From Clostridiales bacterium (GTDB lineage: Bacteria; Bacillota; Clostridia; Peptostreptococcales; Acidaminobacteraceae), in NCBI GenBank assembly GCA_016342415.1, contig JAEIOD010000006.1, positions 62,001 through 126,000 of the forward strand: DNA of 64,000 nt, given 5' to 3'. The notes under the pieces were generated by a model. The model ran no database searches. It saw only the letters and a program-made list of their open reading frames with translations, and was not told the origin of the DNA. Position 1 is the first letter of the stretch. Each line of letters starts with the position of its first letter. The position numbers and the translations under genes are program-made. Below are positions 62,164 through 64,000 of the stretch, piece by piece.

Positions 62164-63294
62164 TTACTCGATTTTTCTAAACCACACCAATGATCCTCCC
62201 GCTGATTTTCGGTATACGCACTCTTCAGCGATGGTGTTTTTCATTTTCTCAGCACCGATTTTATAAGCTTCTTCAGATATTTGATGCAACATGGAATAAC
62301 CTTTGTTTTCCACCAAACGTAAAATCCTGTCACCTACTTCTACTATGGAGTCTTCCAATACCACATCCGTTCTCATAAATTTCAGTCCGGCTTCCTCTCC
62401 AGCTTTAATGATGTTAAAAATAGTTGGATATCTTTTCTTATCCACTATTGCAGTCTCGGGGAAAAATTCCGACATGAAACGTTTGTCGATCTGTCTATGG
62501 GACTGAGTGCAGATACAAACCTTACCATCTACATTGGTGATTCTGTATATTTCAGCAAACATCTCTCCAATATCCGGAATATGATGAATTACGTCTGTCA
62601 TGTATATCAAATCGAAAAAATTCATCTTATGCGGAATCTTCTCAGCAGTGGCAACATCAAATGTAATGTTCTTATTCTTTTGTCTTGCCTTTTCCAGCAT
62701 ACCTTTAGACGGATCAATCCCATATACCTGTGCGCCAGTCAATCTCTCGATTGCATTTGAATAATTTGCAGTACCGCAACCGATATCAAGAACTCTGCTT
62801 TTTCCTGAAAGTGCGGCCTCCTTAATCAACTCATCGATAACTTCAATATCTTCTTCTCTCACCTTATCGTATATGCTGCTAACTTCATTATAGTTTACTT
62901 TGGTCATCTGATACTCCTTTTCCTTCATATTGTGGATAGCACTAAATAAATCATCGGTAATTTCCAGGTTTTCCAATCTTATCATCGAATAGATTACGTC
63001 CCTTGTGTGAATCAACGATTCAATTTTTTCCTCTATAAGCTGAGTTTGCTTATAGATGTATTTCTCCATGACCCTTGAATTACCCAATATTTTAACGGTA
63101 TCCTCAATAGTAAACTCGAGACTTCTAAGCAGTATGACTTTTGCAAGTCTGAAAACATCATCATCGCTGAAGTACCTATAATTGCTGCTGGTATCTCTTT
63201 CCAACGAGATTAGTCCGATATTATCATAGTATCTAATCTTGGAAGTTGAGATGTTGAATGTTTTTGCAATTTCATTTACTGAGTACTTTTTCAT
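62164..63294 (-). CDS. MerR-family regulator fused to SAM methyltransferase
   Basis: A 376-residue fusion. Residues 1-about 105: MerR HTH (Y-S-V-N-E-I-A-K-T-F-N-I-S-T-S-K-I-R-Y-Y-D-N-I-G-L-I) with its coiled-coil helix extending to about 130. Residues about 150-376: class I methyltransferase with motif I V-L-D-I-G-C-G-T-A-N-Y-S (near 187), Y-G-I-D-P-S-K-G-M-L (near 210), T-A-E-K-I-P and F-D-L-I-Y-M-T-D-V-I-H-H-I-P. ATG at 63294 follows AAGGGGT; frames to 63369 are less likely. The methyltransferase takes the place normally held by an effector domain, so SAM or the methyl acceptor may be the signal, or the enzyme is simply tethered to DNA. Confidence 0.88.
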   Translation of the reverse strand: MKKYSVNEIAKTFNISTSKIRYYDNIGLISLERDTSSNYRYFSDDDVFRLAKVILLRSLEFTIEDTVKILGNSRVMEKYIYKQTQLIEEKIESLIHTRDVIYSMIRLENLEITDDLFSAIHNMKEKEYQMTKVNYNEVSSIYDKVREEDIEVIDELIKEAALSGKSRVLDIGCGTANYSNAIERLTGAQVYGIDPSKGMLEKARQKNKNITFDVATAEKIPHKMNFFDLIYMTDVIHHIPDIGEMFAEIYRITNVDGKVCICTQSHRQIDKRFMSEFFPETAIVDKKRYPTIFNIIKAGEEAGLKFMRTDVVLEDSIVEVGDRILRLVENKGYSMLHQISEEAYKIGAEKMKNTIAEECVYRKSAGGSLVWFRKIE

Positions 63295-63679
63295 TTTACC
63301 CCTTTCTGTTTGAGCCATTTTCCATCCTATTACAGACAAGTATAGAGCTTCAAGCAACTTTAATGTCAAGAATATTCTGTTAACTTTTTATATATAAATA
63401 ACTAGCTTTTATTTACAGTTCATATTTTTACTTTTCTTACGATCACAGTCAATCTAATTACTTCATATACAGATACTATCATAAATTGACTACTTATATT
63501 TTATCATATAGCTTGAATAATGATTGTACCATATCAAGGTCAGAGTCTTGGATTTCTGCTTCAACCTTACATACATATGTCTTATTGCGATTTTCATTCG
63601 TCAGGTAGGATTAAGCCGGCGGTTTCGTTCCAGAAAAACTATCTGAATACTTTATTGACTTTATATTTAAATCCAATAA
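63295..63679. other. non-coding stretch upstream of the MerR-methyltransferase gene
   Basis: About 385 bases with no convincing gene on either strand. The likely promoter of the fusion gene lies in the first 100-150 bases, AT-rich, with no clear elements. The segment 63600-63635 is more GC-rich (GCCGGCGG) and may be part of a mobile-element trace. Confidence 0.4.
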
Positions 63680-63735
63680 ACACCTCCAAGTATTCATCTA
63701 ATATCAAATAATTAGACTGTCTACTTTGGAGGTGT
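63680..63735. repeat. inverted repeat resembling an insertion-sequence end
   Basis: Arms ACACCTCCAAGTA (63680-63692) and TACTTTGGAGGTGT (63722-63735) are complementary apart from one extra base. The spacer contains TTAGACTGTCTACTTT, which resembles ends of IS3-group elements, but no transposase is seen. Could also be a strong hairpin. Confidence 0.5.
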
Positions 63736-63816
63736 CTTTCATACGTTATTCTTTTATACTCGCTTTATAGAAAGTTTTATCAATCGAGATTATGGTTGTT
63801 ATTTATACTCCTTGTT

Positions 63817-64000
63817 TATGCAACTAGTTTCTCTGCATTTGCTATTGATTCATTAGGGAGTTGTTCCTCAGTTATCACAGCCATCAATACGATACCATAC
63901 AAGGCTATTGCTACCATCACTACTGATGCCATCATAAATGTCAATCCAAGATATATCAGATAGATAAACAGACCATATACATTGACAACTACCATTATCT
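63817..64000 (-). CDS. membrane protein, C-terminal part (cut by window edge)
   Basis: An open frame entering from the right edge and ending in TAA at 63817 shows about 60 residues: two hydrophobic segments (V-Y-G-L-F-I-Y-L-I-Y-L-G-L-T-F-M-M and V-M-V-A-I-A-L-Y-G-I-V-L-M-A-V-I) followed by a polar tail T-E-E-Q-L-P-N-E-S-I-A-N-A-E-K-L-V-A. The layout recalls the end of an ABC-permease (FtsX/BceB-like) or a small membrane protein, but I cannot tell which. Confidence 0.6.

Noticed and set aside
63520..63711. 63-residue frame at 63520-63711 as a gene
   Set aside because: No ribosome site, no recognisable pattern, and it runs into the inverted repeat; probably chance.

Overview
The window is AT-rich and densely packed, with AGGAGG-type ribosome sites, short intergenic gaps and standard stop codons. 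SLH-anchored exoproteases, lipoproteins, ECF sigma/anti-sigma pairs, EFR1 and DUF2284 iron-sulfur proteins and RND pumps with a lipoprotein adaptor point to a low-GC Bacillota, most likely an anaerobic amino-acid-using member of Clostridia. I cannot name the genus from sequence alone.

Layout. 1-8.1 kb: a cut-off S8 protease, a small metallo-hydrolase/acetyltransferase/lipoprotein group, an M29 aminopeptidase and a 1514-residue S8 protease with SLH anchors. 8.3-15.4 kb: a complete agmatine deiminase operon (Na+ symporter, ptcA, aguA, aguD, arcC) read away from a divergent Lrp/AsnC regulator, ending in an unusually structured 3' region. 15.4-25.3 kb: mixed housekeeping and accessory genes (VOC protein, DNA alkylation repair, acyltransferase plus membrane partner, M42 peptidase, a broken YCII-type gene, BtrH-like protein, MFS pump, ABC-class ATPase, MsrA). 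25.5-31.5 kb: a giant MASE3/PAS/EAL/histidine-kinase protein and an ECF sigma/anti-sigma pair. 31.7-36.4 kb: a dimethylargininase-like enzyme, an AbgB-type M20 amidohydrolase, two membrane proteins (one DUF5058-like) and a TetR regulator, behind a strong promoter with GC-rich twin dyads. 36.6-39.6 kb: autoregulated lacI-type regulator plus punA, and an HD-GYP protein. 39.87 kb: tRNA-Thr(GGT). 40-46.2 kb: mtgA, an XRE/S24-like regulator, and a TetR-controlled RND pump with adaptor. 46.3-53.8 kb: oxidoreductase, DUF2284, a small His-box membrane protein, tandem VTT proteins, HD-GYP/YciI/peroxiredoxin operon, XRE-TPR regulator. 54-64 kb: a more accessory section with EFR1, TetR, an EF-hand/SUMF1 lipoprotein, a second RND pump without an adaptor, a decayed HTH-membrane gene, a MerR-methyltransferase fusion and a cut-off membrane protein.

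Themes. Two separate guanidino-nitrogen modules (agmatine; dimethylarginine or a relative) lie about 17 kb apart and would feed putrescine, citrulline, carbamoyl phosphate and ATP formation. Several units carry their own visible control circuits: a TetR dyad inside the spacer of the RND promoter, a LacI dyad on the lacI-punA start site, an ECF-type promoter before its sigma gene, and twin TTGGGC dyads before the dimethylargininase operon. Cyclic-di-GMP turnover is represented three times (one EAL, two HD-GYP). The best candidates for something undescribed are the dimethylargininase/M20/DUF5058 module with its dyads, the EAL-histidine-kinase fusion, the adaptor-less RND plus EF-hand/SUMF1 unit, the MerR-methyltransferase fusion and the structured RNA after arcC. 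All start sites below were chosen from ribosome-site spacing by eye; no database search was possible.
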